64,000 bases of DNA, taken from the NCBI GenBank assembly GCA_016716135.1, contig JADJWX010000002.1, forward strand, positions 310,001 through 374,000, in the 5' to 3' direction. Position numbers and translations under genes: made by a program. Positions 1-8,057 of the stretch are shown piece by piece (positions within the stretch are counted from its first letter, which is position 1; the number at the start of each line of letters is the position of its first letter). Under the pieces are notes generated by a model, which made no database searches, was not told the DNA's origin, and worked only from the letters and a program-made list of their open reading frames with translations. This DNA comes from Lewinellaceae bacterium (GTDB lineage Bacteria > Bacteroidota > Bacteroidia > Chitinophagales > Saprospiraceae).

Positions 1-2
1 CC

Positions 3-341
3 GAAGAAAAATCGGCCCGCCTGGCTGCCATCGAACAAGCAACGGTGATTGCCACGGAAGTGCCGCTGCGGGTGGTGCGGCTTGGGCTGGAATGTTTTCC
101 GCTCATCCGCCAGATGGTGCAAACCGGCAATCCCAACTCCATCACCGATGCCGGGGTAGGGGCGCTTTGCGTCCGCTCGGCCGTCCTGGGCGCCGCGCTC
201 AACGTAAAGGTGAACGCGAAGGATTTGAACGACAAGGCTTACGCCGAAAAAGTGATCGCGGAAGCGGACGCGGCGATGGCGGAAGCGGCCAAACTGGAGG
301 GCGAGATTTTGGCGCAGGTACGGGAGAAGATGGGGGTGTAG
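3..341 (+). CDS. Formiminotransferase-cyclodeaminase, C-terminal part (cut by window edge)
   Basis: The reading frame is open from the window edge to a TAG at 339-341, so only the last ~112 residues are visible. They match the all-helical cyclodeaminase domain (FTCD_C), which converts 5-formimino-THF to 5,10-methenyl-THF and ammonia in histidine degradation and one-carbon metabolism. Recognisable pieces are the segment with NPNSITDAGVG, typical of the family, followed by a long Ala/Glu/Lys-rich helix. The N-terminal formiminotransferase domain, if present, lies outside. A GTG at 45 is in frame but is internal, because homology-like sequence continues upstream. hutH, from the same pathway, lies ~56 kb away, so the two are not one operon. 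Confidence 0.85.
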   Translation, partial: EEKSARLAAIEQATVIATEVPLRVVRLGLECFPLIRQMVQTGNPNSITDAGVGALCVRSAVLGAALNVKVNAKDLNDKAYAEKVIAEADAAMAEAAKLEGEILAQVREKMGV

Positions 342-373
342 GGATTACGGATTGCGGATTAGCAATACTTTTT

Positions 374-546
374 CAGATGTCTCCCTCCGGTCGACATGAC
401 ATCTTACACCCTGGCAAACTTTCCAACAGATTCCTCGCTACGCTCGAAATTTCCCCAGGGCTTGGTGAAGTTTCGAGCGTAGCGAGAAACCTGTTTAACC
501 ATTTTATTTTCAGCGATTTGTCATGTCGACCGGAGGGAGACATCTG
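374..546. repeat. Intergenic palindromic element with perfect 27-bp terminal inverted repeats
   Basis: Positions 374-400 are the exact reverse complement of 520-546. Inside, a second inverted pair (about 432-449 and 471-487, containing CGCTACGCTCGAAA and its complement) forms an inner hairpin. The same inner and outer words recur in the elements at 11.6 kb and 15.0 kb, so this is a member of a dispersed family. It has no credible ORF; translations in this stretch only read the palindrome. It fills the gap between the cyclodeaminase and the PhyH gene, which end toward each other. Confidence 0.85.
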
Positions 547-626
547 AATTGTTTTAAACAAAACCTATCCTCCGGAGCGCAACTCCGTGCAAAGGCAGGT
601 AAAACGAAAAGAAGAGTGGGGCTCCA

Positions 627-1463
627 CTAAAAATTCAGGACTCCCGCAGTTGGCCTGGGTTTGTAGTCGTCGACATGCGGCAACAATTTGTCGTAACCCC
701 GTTTTTTGTCCACACCCTCCTGTTCGTTAACATACGGGATGGAGCAAAACCCGAGCATGGCCTTCTGGTTGTCGGTCAGTTTTTCATAGATATCCTGCGG
801 AAGTCCCATCGGGTAATCGAACATTTGTTTGACCCACCAGCGTGAAAAGGCTGCGATCAACGACCAGCGCGTATTTTCCGTTTTGTTTTCCATGGTGCCG
901 TGCCAGATGCGGCTGTCCCAGATGAGTAAATCGCCGGGTTGCGACAACACCGGGATGGCATCTTTATAGGCCTGTTGCTCCACATAATTTCCACTCAGGT
1001 GCGAGCCCGGCACCACCACGAAGCAGCCGTTTTCTTCTGTTTGCTCCTCCAGGGTGATGCCTGCCTGAAGCATGAACAAGAAATTGCCGTGATAGGGCAC
1101 GAAAGAGTCGATGTGCATCGCCAGCGCACGGTCGCTGCTCCGCCCCATATAATTTTGCAAAATATAATTGGGCTGATCCTGCGGGATGGCGCGAAACCAC
1201 TGATCGTTCAGGAAATGCATGAGAATTTCGTGCAGGATGGCCGGTTTAAAAAACAGCTCCAAAAAGTAGTGGTCCTTGTAATGCGGGTTGAACAGGTAAA
1301 GATCGTCCCGGGTGAGTGCGGAAAGGTTGGTGGCCGAATTTTTGGTTTTTTCGTACCAGTAATTCGTCAGGTCAAGCGCCTTTTTTATTTCCGCTTTGCT
1401 GAAAACCTGGGGTATTCTGCAGTACCCGTCTGTTTTGATTTTTTCAATTAATGCTTCTTTCAT
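627..1463 (-). CDS. Phytanoyl-CoA dioxygenase (PhyH)-family Fe(II)/2-oxoglutarate oxygenase
   Basis: This 278-residue protein has the 2-His-1-carboxylate iron triad of the family: H117 and D119 in MHIDSF and H188 in IWHGTM. R199 in TRWSL is placed to bind 2-oxoglutarate. The family hydroxylates diverse small molecules, and the substrate cannot be read from sequence. I chose the ATG at 1461-1463 because the extra 34 residues available upstream (to 1565) are non-homologous and basic, while the residues after this ATG start a typical N-terminal helix (IKTDGYCRIPQVFS). The gene stands alone and converges on the cyclodeaminase. The family call is confident; the function is open. Confidence 0.85.
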   Translation of the reverse strand: MKEALIEKIKTDGYCRIPQVFSKAEIKKALDLTNYWYEKTKNSATNLSALTRDDLYLFNPHYKDHYFLELFFKPAILHEILMHFLNDQWFRAIPQDQPNYILQNYMGRSSDRALAMHIDSFVPYHGNFLFMLQAGITLEEQTEENGCFVVVPGSHLSGNYVEQQAYKDAIPVLSQPGDLLIWDSRIWHGTMENKTENTRWSLIAAFSRWWVKQMFDYPMGLPQDIYEKLTDNQKAMLGFCSIPYVNEQEGVDKKRGYDKLLPHVDDYKPRPTAGVLNF

Positions 1464-1813
1464 TGGAATAGATTTTAGCGCCCCAATCCTGGGCGTTTTG
1501 TGATGGTTTCCAGACTTAATAGGGGGGAGGAGGTAAAAAAGAAGGTCAAATCTAGAGCGATTCAAAACCTGGATAAATTTTTACCCGGTGACTTTGCTCT
1601 GGCGGGAGTATGATCGTGGTCATTGTCCCGGAAAAAACAAACGTTGTCCCTTAGTCGAAGTACCAAAACTTTTCATCAAAAATCTTCCGGCTTGGGAGCG
1701 CATGGCGAGGCTGGTGCAGGCTGGTTCCCGGAATTTTTAACATTACATTCAATCGTTCCCGGCCCGCCGAATAGACGCACGGTATTACCTTCGGGGCCGT
1801 TTAAATTACGCGC
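1464..1813. other. Intergenic region, no gene seen
   Basis: This is a divergent spacer between the PhyH gene (minus) and the membrane protein (plus). Short ORFs here (for example one on the minus strand running into the next gene) have no family-like sequence. A weak TATTACCTTCG near 1791 could be a degenerate -7 box for the downstream gene. Nothing else is recognisable. Confidence 0.5.
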
Positions 1814-2278
1814 ATGTTTACCCTGTCTGCATTCTCCCGTTACTGGTACCTCTGGTTGGTTGTGTTCGTTTTTATAATCGCTGCGGCCACCGGCTTCCGC
1901 GAAACCGTACGCATTCCAATGGAAACGGTCACGCTTTCCGCACCCTGCTGGGCGGTGGTGCTGGGCTGCGCGATCTTTCTCGGATTTGTCGGGCTGACCC
2001 ACCAGTATCTGGATCACCGGCCGCTTTTCCTTTCTCCCAAATGGCTCAAGCCCCTGCATTTGGGCGTCAGCCTGGCTTTTTGTGTGCTGCTGTTTGTGTA
2101 TCTGGAAATTATGCTCAACCGCCGGCTGGCCAATCCCAGGGCTGTTTTTGAAACGGATTACCGGCACTACGAGTCGCTCTACGATTACTACCTCCTCATT
2201 CCCGGTGTTTTTTTGCTGGCGCAAATTTGGTTTATACTTGGACTTTGGCGGGCACAACGGCGGCAAGTTCGGGCGTAA
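1814..2278 (+). CDS. Small integral membrane protein, unknown function
   Basis: A 154-residue protein starting at ATG 1814 with four predicted membrane segments: about residues 11-28, 42-60, 75-98 and 128-147. The loops are short and the tail is basic (WRAQRRQVRA), which fits an inner-membrane protein with a cytoplasmic C-terminus. I do not recognise the family. A 196-codon antisense frame covers the same DNA, but its translation is low-complexity and Lys/Arg/Gln-rich, so I prefer this strand. The gene ends ~165 nt before secA and could share transcription with it, although a -7 box lies between them. Confidence 0.6.
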   Translation: MFTLSAFSRYWYLWLVVFVFIIAAATGFRETVRIPMETVTLSAPCWAVVLGCAIFLGFVGLTHQYLDHRPLFLSPKWLKPLHLGVSLAFCVLLFVYLEIMLNRRLANPRAVFETDYRHYESLYDYYLLIPGVFLLAQIWFILGLWRAQRRQVRA

Positions 2279-2410
2279 AAGCCAATTGGCGCTTCTGCCA
2301 GCTTTGCAGGTTAAAAATCACCAGTCTCTGCCATTTTGGCAAAAAACGAATCTTTTGCACGGCTGGAATGAAATGTGTTGCCCTCTACCATTCCCCCTTT
2401 GCCAAAACCG

Positions 2411-2418
2411 TATCTTTG
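2411..2418 (+). promoter_or_regulatory. Bacteroidota -7 box upstream of secA
   Basis: TATCTTTG matches TAnnTTTG and lies 25 nt before the ATG at 2443. No well-spaced -33 TTTG is visible. Its position implies transcription starting just upstream of 2443, which supports translation from 2443 rather than from the later in-frame ATG at 2490. Confidence 0.5.
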
Positions 2419-2489
2419 CACCTTCCAACCTGAATAGAATATATGTTAGGCTTACTAAAAAAATACTCGGCACCAAGCAAGACCGCGAC

Positions 2490-5400
2490 ATGGGGCAGTA
2501 TCAGGGCTCAGTGGACGAGATCAATGAATACTTTGCCGCTTACCGAAACCTGTCGACCGACGAACTGCGCAACAAAACCCTGGACTTTCGCGCCCGCATC
2601 GCGGAATACCTGAAAGACATCGACGCCGAAATCGAATCCATTAACCGGCAGGCCATTGACTCCGAAGATTTCCATGAAAAAGAAGACCTCTTCAAAGAGG
2701 TGGACGAGCTGCGCAAACAACGCGACAAAGCCCTCGAAGAAGTGCTGCGCGACATTCTGCCCGAAGCCTTTGCCGTAGTCAAGGAAACCAGCCGCCGTTT
2801 CATGGAAAATGAGACGATCACCGTTGCCGCTACCGACCACGACCGCATGCTGGCTGCCGATCCGAAAAAATCCTACGTCACCATCGACGGCGACAAAGCC
2901 ATTTGGAAAAACAACTGGCAGGCTGCCGGCGGCGATATTACCTGGAACATGCTGCACTACGACGTGCAGCTCATCGGCGGGATGGTGCTGCACGACGGCA
3001 AGATCGCCGAGATGGCAACCGGTGAAGGTAAAACCCTGGTGGCCACCCTGCCCGCCTACCTAAACGGGGTGGCCGGCGAAGGCGTGCACATCATCACCGT
3101 GAACGACTACCTCGCCCGGCGTGACCAGGAGTGGGTCGGGCCCATCTACGAATTTCTGCTGCTCACTGTCGATTGCATCGACAAATACCGGCCCCACTCG
3201 CCCGAGCGCATCCGGGCGTATCAGTGCGATATCACCTTCGGTACCAATGCCGAATTCGGCTTCGATTACCTGCGCGACAACATGGTCATCAGCCCCGAAG
3301 AACTCGTGCAACGCAAGCACCACTACGCCATCGTGGATGAGGTGGACTCCGTGTTGATCGACGATGCCCGTACGCCGCTCATTATTTCCGGCCCGGTTAC
3401 CCGGGGCGCCGAAGACCAGGAATACGTCGACCTCAACCCCAACGTCAAACGCCTGTTCGAGGAACAAACCAAGCTCGCAGGCAAATTTTTGGCGGACGCC
3501 AAAAAACTCTACAACGAAGGCCAACTCGGCATGGAGGAAGGCCAGGCCGGCATGGCGCTCCTGCGTACGCACCGGGCGCTGCCCAAATACCGCCCGTTGA
3601 TCAAGTTCCTCAGCGAAGAAGGCGTTAAGGTGATGCTGCAAAAAACGGAGGACTTTTACATGCAGGAAAACAACAAGCGCATGCCCGAAGTGGATCGCGA
3701 GCTGTTGTTCTGGATCGACGAGAAAAACCGCAGCGTCGAACTTTCGGAAAAAGGCATCGACTTCCTCAGCCGCTTCAATAACGATCCCAACTTTTTCATC
3801 ATGCCCGATATCGGCACCGAACTGGTCAAGATCGACCAGGACGAGGAGCTGGATATCAACGAAAAAGCCGAAGCCAAGGAATTGCTGTCGCAAGACTACG
3901 GGGTGAAAAGCCGCCGCGTGCACGCCGTGCAGCAACTGCTGAAAGCCTACGCTTTGTTTGAAAAGGATAACGAATACATCGTCACGCCGGAAAACGACGT
4001 AAAGATCGTCGACGAGCAAACCGGCCGTGTCATGGAAGGCCGCCGCTATTCCGACGGCTTGCACCAGGCCATCGAAGCCAAGGAAAACGTGAAGGTGGGC
4101 GAGATCACGCAGACCTACGCCACCGTCACGCTGCAAAACTATTTCCGGATGTACCACAAACTCGCCGGTATGACCGGTACGGCCGAAACGGAGGCCAAGG
4201 AATTGTGGGACATCTACAAACTCGACGTGGTGGTCATTCCGACCAACCGCGCCATCATTCGCGACGACCGCGAAGACCTGGTGTACAAAACCGCGCGCGA
4301 GAAGTATAACGCCGTGATCGACGAAATCGAAGAACTGCGCAAAGCAGGCCGGCCCACACTGGTGGGTACCACGTCGGTGGAAATTTCCGAATTACTCTCC
4401 CGCCTGTTGCAGCGCCGCGGCATCCCGCACAACGTGCTCAACGCCAAGCAGCACCAGCGCGAAGCCCAGATCGTCGCCGAAGCCGGTTTGCCGGGCAATG
4501 TGACCATCGCCACCAACATGGCCGGCCGGGGTACCGATATCAAACTCGGCCCGGGCGTGAAAGAAGCCGGCGGCCTGGCCATCATCGGTACCGAGCGCCA
4601 CGAAAGCCGCCGGGTGGACCGCCAGTTGCGCGGCCGCGCCGGCCGTCAGGGCGACCCCGGTTCTTCGCAGTTTTACGTGTCGCTCGAAGACAACCTCATG
4701 CGCCTGTTCCAGAGCGACCGCATCGCCGGGCTGATGGACAAAATGGGCCACAAAGAAGGCGATGTTATCCAGCACTCGATGGTCACCAAGTCCATCGAAC
4801 GCGCCCAGAAAAAAGTGGAGGAAAACAACTACGGCATCCGCAAACGCCTGCTGGAATACGACGACGTGATGAACATCCAGCGGGAGGCGATCTACAAAAA
4901 ACGCCGCAACGCCCTGTTTGGCGACCGCCTTTCCGTGGATATCAACAATGCTTTTCTGTCCATCACCTCCGAACTGGTGGCTGTACACCGTGCCCAGGGT
5001 AATTTTGAAACCTTCCGCATGGATGCGCTGCGCCTCATCGGGATCGATCCGGAGATGGAAGCGGAATGGTTCAAATCGGCGCCGGAAGACACCGTGCTGG
5101 CCACCTTCCAGCAGCAGGTTTTCGACACCTACACGCGCAAGCGCCAGCACGTGAGCGACCGCTTGCTGCCGCTGATCAAAAATGTATACGAACGGGAAGG
5201 GCAGCGTTACAAGCGTATCGTAGTGCCGTACACCGACGGGAAAATGGGGCTGAACATCAGCGCCGACATGGAAAATGCCATCAAAAGCGGCGGAAAAAGC
5301 ATCATGCACGATGTGGAAAAAGTGGCCAACCTCGCGCTTATCGACGAAGCCTGGAAGGAGCACCTCCGCAATGTCGACGACCTGAAGGAAGCCGTGCAGG

Positions 5401-5795
5401 GCGCTTCGTTTGAGCAAAAAGACCCGCTGGTGATCTACAAGATGGAGGCCTACAACCTGTTTGAGAGCCTGATCGGCCATATCAACAGCAACGTGACCTC
5501 GTTCCTGCTCAAAGGTACCCTGGATTTGCCCGACGAAAGTGCGATCCAACGCGCGCAACAGGCCGAAGCGGCACGCCAGGCCCGGCATGCTGCCCAGCGC
5601 AACCGCCTGAGCACCAACAACCAGCAGCAGCAAATGACCGAAACGCAGCAGGCCGCCCAGCGCGCCGCCCAATCGGCAGGCCACAACGGCCCTCCGCAGC
5701 GCACGCAACCGGTTATCAAGGAAAAAGTGGTGGGCCGGAACGAACCCTGCCCCTGCGGCAGCGGCAAAAAATACAAGCACTGCCACGGCCGGTAA
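2490..5795 (+). CDS. secA: Preprotein translocase ATPase SecA
   Basis: SecA is the motor that drives unfolded preproteins through SecYEG. From the in-frame ATG at 2490 it has 1,101 residues, in the large Bacteroidota size range. Visible features are the Walker A segment ATGEGKT (~174-180), the Walker B/DEVD box (~283), the second RecA-like fold with NMAGRGTDIKLGPGV and QLRGRAGRQGDPG, a Gln/Ala-rich linker, and the C-terminal zinc motif CPCGSGKKYKHCH that contacts SecB or ribosomes. The N-terminus is odd. A better start, ATG 2443, encodes MLGLLKK and would run into the conserved ILGTKQDRD only if the A7 run at 2457-2463 had one more A. As given, frame 1 from 2443 leaves the SecA frame. See the finding on this site. 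Confidence 0.97.
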   Translation: MGQYQGSVDEINEYFAAYRNLSTDELRNKTLDFRARIAEYLKDIDAEIESINRQAIDSEDFHEKEDLFKEVDELRKQRDKALEEVLRDILPEAFAVVKETSRRFMENETITVAATDHDRMLAADPKKSYVTIDGDKAIWKNNWQAAGGDITWNMLHYDVQLIGGMVLHDGKIAEMATGEGKTLVATLPAYLNGVAGEGVHIITVNDYLARRDQEWVGPIYEFLLLTVDCIDKYRPHSPERIRAYQCDITFGTNAEFGFDYLRDNMVISPEELVQRKHHYAIVDEVDSVLIDDARTPLIISGPVTRGAEDQEYVDLNPNVKRLFEEQTKLAGKFLADAKKLYNEGQLGMEEGQAGMALLRTHRALPKYRPLIKFLSEEGVKVMLQKTEDFYMQENNKRMPEVDRELLFWIDEKNRSVELSEKGIDFLSRFNNDPNFFIMPDIGTELVKIDQDEELDINEKAEAKELLSQDYGVKSRRVHAVQQLLKAYALFEKDNEYIVTPENDVKIVDEQTGRVMEGRRYSDGLHQAIEAKENVKVGEITQTYATVTLQNYFRMYHKLAGMTGTAETEAKELWDIYKLDVVVIPTNRAIIRDDREDLVYKTAREKYNAVIDEIEELRKAGRPTLVGTTSVEISELLSRLLQRRGIPHNVLNAKQHQREAQIVAEAGLPGNVTIATNMAGRGTDIKLGPGVKEAGGLAIIGTERHESRRVDRQLRGRAGRQGDPGSSQFYVSLEDNLMRLFQSDRIAGLMDKMGHKEGDVIQHSMVTKSIERAQKKVEENNYGIRKRLLEYDDVMNIQREAIYKKRRNALFGDRLSVDINNAFLSITSELVAVHRAQGNFETFRMDALRLIGIDPEMEAEWFKSAPEDTVLATFQQQVFDTYTRKRQHVSDRLLPLIKNVYEREGQRYKRIVVPYTDGKMGLNISADMENAIKSGGKSIMHDVEKVANLALIDEAWKEHLRNVDDLKEAVQGASFEQKDPLVIYKMEAYNLFESLIGHINSNVTSFLLKGTLDLPDESAIQRAQQAEAARQARHAAQRNRLSTNNQQQQMTETQQAAQRAAQSAGHNGPPQRTQPVIKEKVVGRNEPCPCGSGKKYKHCHGR

Positions 5796-5847
5796 CACGA
5801 ACCTCCGGTTCGTGTTGGGTGGCGCGAGCCTTCGGTTCGCGCCACCC
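5794..5847. terminator. Two adjacent hairpins at the end of secA
   Basis: The first hairpin pairs 5794-5803 with 5807-5816 and includes the end of the secA stop codon. The second pairs 5817-5830 with 5834-5847 with a single G-U type mismatch. Neither has a T-run, so they may be 3'-end stabilising or REP-like palindromes rather than classic intrinsic terminators. The two loops are similar, suggesting duplication. Confidence 0.55.
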
Positions 5848-5906
5848 AAAAGGTGGAGGCTTTCTCATAAGTACTTCTAAGGGTTCACCCGACGTAGATT
5901 ATTGCT

Positions 5907-6364
5907 TAAACATGCGTCATCCCGAATTTTTAAAATGACTTCGGAGAAGTCAAATATTTGTAGATCAAAGATTTAAGGGCGATCGACGACCTCGGAGAGG
6001 TCGCATGTGCAGGGGTTGCCACCTGGATATTCGACCTCTCCGAGGTCGGGCAACGGGTAACCGGAGCATTTCTACAAATATTTGACCTCTCCGAGGTCTT
6101 TTTTATGGAAAAATTCGAGATGACTCATGCGAATCACGAGCTAAACTGGCAATATTACCTTTGAATAAAGCCCGTAGGGCTGAAATTTTTGTAGAGAATG
6201 GTTGCCTTGCAGCTTTCCAAACGCCGTAGGCGTGTCATTGTAATGCCGCACCTACGACGCTATTATTTCTGCGGTAATAATTTCTACTAAAATGCCAGCC
6301 CTACGGGCTTTGGCGGAGGTCAACCGAATAAATTTAGCCCATGATTCGCATGACTCATGTTTAA
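5907..6364. repeat. Long inverted-repeat element B, copy 1, interrupted by a smaller element
   Basis: The ends are near-perfect inverted repeats (TTAAACATG.GTCATCCCGA at the left and its complement ending ATGTTTAA at 6364). Internally, CAAATATTTGTAGA and its complement form a second pair around CGACCTCGGAGAGGTCG-type palindromes, so the whole unit can fold into a long hairpin. A second copy lies at 11776-12369. This copy is split at 6130-6349 by another element. There is no coding content. Confidence 0.85.
6130..6349. mobile_element. 220-bp MITE-like element with 10-bp target-site duplication
   Basis: The element sits between two exact copies of ATGACTCATG (6120-6129 and 6350-6359). Its ends are imperfect 16-bp inverted repeats (CGAATCACGAGCTAAA, with 14 of 16 positions matching the complement of the right end). 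The interior holds two hairpin-forming words (AGCCCGTAGGGCT, GCCGTAGGCG) and no ORF. The related copy of the surrounding element B at 12.36 kb carries the uninterrupted site ATGACCCATGTTTAA. It therefore has the hallmarks of a non-autonomous insertion; the transposase family is unknown. Confidence 0.75.
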
Positions 6365-6386
6365 ACATGAATATACCCAGAAAAAC

Positions 6387-7823
6387 TCAGCCCAGCCGCG
6401 CCACCAACACCGCCGTAGCCGCTTTCGGGTCGGCCTTCCCCTTGCTCGCCCGCATCAGTTCTCCCATAAAAAAACCGAGCAACCCTTTTTTGCCTTTGCG
6501 GTATTCCGCTGCTTTATCCGGGTAGCGGGCGAGCAGCTCGTCGGCCAGTTTTTCAAGCCAATCCAAATCGCTGGATTGTAAAAGTTGGAGGGACTCCGCC
6601 AGTTGGCCCGGCGCCGCACCGGGCTGTTGGAGCAGGGCGGGGAAAAGTTGCTGGTTGGCGGCGGTAGCGCTGAGTTTTCCACTGTCGATCAGGCGCACAA
6701 ATTCCCGCCATTGCGCCGGCTGCACCGGGCAGTCGGCCAATGCCAGGCCGTTTTCAGCCGCCCAGGGGAGCAACTTGTGGATGACCAGGTTGGCGAGCAA
6801 CTTGGCCGGCGGATTCCCTTCGGAAACCAGGTGCTGGAAGTACTGGGCCGTTTGCCGGTCCTGCACCAGTTGTTCGGTGTCGTGCGCGGGTAACTGATGC
6901 ACCGTCTGAAATTCCTGTTCCAATACCTGCGGCAGCGGCGGCATGGCAGCGCGGACCGCTTCCAGCATTTCAGGGGCGATGCGTACCGGTGGCAGATCGG
7001 GCTCGGGAAAGTAGCGGTAGTCGTGGGCCTGCTCTTTTTCGCGCAGCGAAAATGTAAAGCCGCCGGCGGGGTCGAAACCGCGCGTTTCCTGCTCGACGCG
7101 GCCGCCGTTTTCCAAAATCTCAATTTGCCGGGCAGTTTCAAACTCGATGGCACGCCGGGCAAAACGCATGGAGTTGATGTTTTTGATCTCGCAGCGGGTG
7201 CCGTAGGCCGGATCGCCGGTTTCCCGGACCGACACATTCACGTCGCAGCGGAGCGAGCCTTCCTCCATGTTGCCGTCGCTGATGCCCAGCCAGCGCACCA
7301 GGTGGCGGATGGCTTCCATGCAGGCCGCCGCTTCTTCGGCGCTGCGCAGGTCGGGTTCGGTCACAATTTCGAGCAAGGGCACCCCGGCGCGATTCAGGTC
7401 GATAAATGAAAACTGCGGGTCCTGGTCGTGCAGGCTTTTCCCGGCATCCTCTTCGAGGTGGATGTGATGGATGCGCATGGTTTTGGGCGCAGGGCGGTTG
7501 AGCGTAAGCTGCCCGCCCCGGCATACCGGGTTTTGATCCTGGGTGATCTGGTAACCTTTGGGCAGGTCGGCGTAGAAGTAGTTTTTGCGGTCAAAACTGC
7601 TGTTCAGGTTGATGTCGCAGCCCAGGGCGAGGCCAAGGCGCAGAGCGTATTCGACCGCTTTTTCATTGAGCCGGGGCAAAGTACCGGGATGGGCAAGGCT
7701 GATCGCGCTGGTATGCGTATTGGGGGCGCCGCCAAAGGAAGCGTCGTCGGCACAAAACGCTTTGGAGCGGGTCGCCAGTTGAACATGGATTTCGAGCCCG
7801 ATAACTGTTTCGTAGCTTGGCAT
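6387..7823 (-). CDS. gatB: Asp-tRNA(Asn)/Glu-tRNA(Gln) amidotransferase subunit B
   Basis: GatB phosphorylates and transamidates mischarged Glu-tRNA(Gln) or Asp-tRNA(Asn) together with GatA and GatC. The 478-residue length is typical. The N-terminal cradle domain begins YETVIGLEIHVQL and contains KNYFYADLPKGYQITQ, LEEDAGKS, DLNRAGVPLLEIVTEPD, EEGSLRCDVNVS and RCEIKNINS, all diagnostic. The C-terminal YqeY-like helical tail ends with KGLLGFFMGELMRASKGKADP, which binds the tRNA. gatA and gatC are not in this window, so the subunits are encoded separately, as is common. Start ATG 7821-7823. Confidence 0.98.
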   Translation of the reverse strand: MPSYETVIGLEIHVQLATRSKAFCADDASFGGAPNTHTSAISLAHPGTLPRLNEKAVEYALRLGLALGCDINLNSSFDRKNYFYADLPKGYQITQDQNPVCRGGQLTLNRPAPKTMRIHHIHLEEDAGKSLHDQDPQFSFIDLNRAGVPLLEIVTEPDLRSAEEAAACMEAIRHLVRWLGISDGNMEEGSLRCDVNVSVRETGDPAYGTRCEIKNINSMRFARRAIEFETARQIEILENGGRVEQETRGFDPAGGFTFSLREKEQAHDYRYFPEPDLPPVRIAPEMLEAVRAAMPPLPQVLEQEFQTVHQLPAHDTEQLVQDRQTAQYFQHLVSEGNPPAKLLANLVIHKLLPWAAENGLALADCPVQPAQWREFVRLIDSGKLSATAANQQLFPALLQQPGAAPGQLAESLQLLQSSDLDWLEKLADELLARYPDKAAEYRKGKKGLLGFFMGELMRASKGKADPKAATAVLVARLG

Positions 7824-7850
7824 ATGGCGCGATTTGGCGGTTTTGTTTTT

Positions 7851-8057
7851 CTAAAAAATAAAAAAAACGGTCATCATACCAATGGTAAAAAGCAGGAAAA
7901 AACCCAGCAGGTAGGCTATGAAAAAAACCAGCGACTTGCCCAGGGTGATACCCCAGCCCTGGCGGTAGTAGTTTCGTAAAGCGAGAACGGGGCTCACCAG
8001 CAGCCACAAGATCAGGGGATCCAAAGGTTGCCCAATGGGAAAACGGCGTTTAGCCAA
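7851..8057 (-). pseudogene. Displaced C-terminal segment of the DUF3667 protein
   Basis: This 68-codon frame overlaps the end of the upstream gene and encodes two strongly hydrophobic helices (ILWLLVSPVLAL and a ~25-residue segment ending FTIGMMTVFFIF). DUF3667 proteins normally finish with such helices. Adding one G to the GGG run near 8030 fuses the upstream frame into it as FPLGQPLDPLILW. It is therefore better read as the missing tail of the neighbouring gene than as an independent small protein. Confidence 0.6.

Noticed and set aside
1676..2266. 196-codon open frame on the minus strand opposite the small membrane protein
   Set aside because: Its translation is low complexity (Lys/Arg/Gln/Pro) with no domain or signal, while the plus strand gives four clean membrane helices.
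3060..5849. Long minus-strand open frames (365 and 485 codons) inside secA
   Set aside because: They lie opposite a fully conserved SecA sequence and translate to Val/Phe/His-rich non-domain sequence, typical shadows of a GC-rich gene.
5794..6386. Possible structured ncRNA or riboswitch after secA
   Set aside because: The hairpins are explained by inverted-repeat elements with a second copy elsewhere; no known aptamer consensus is recognisable.
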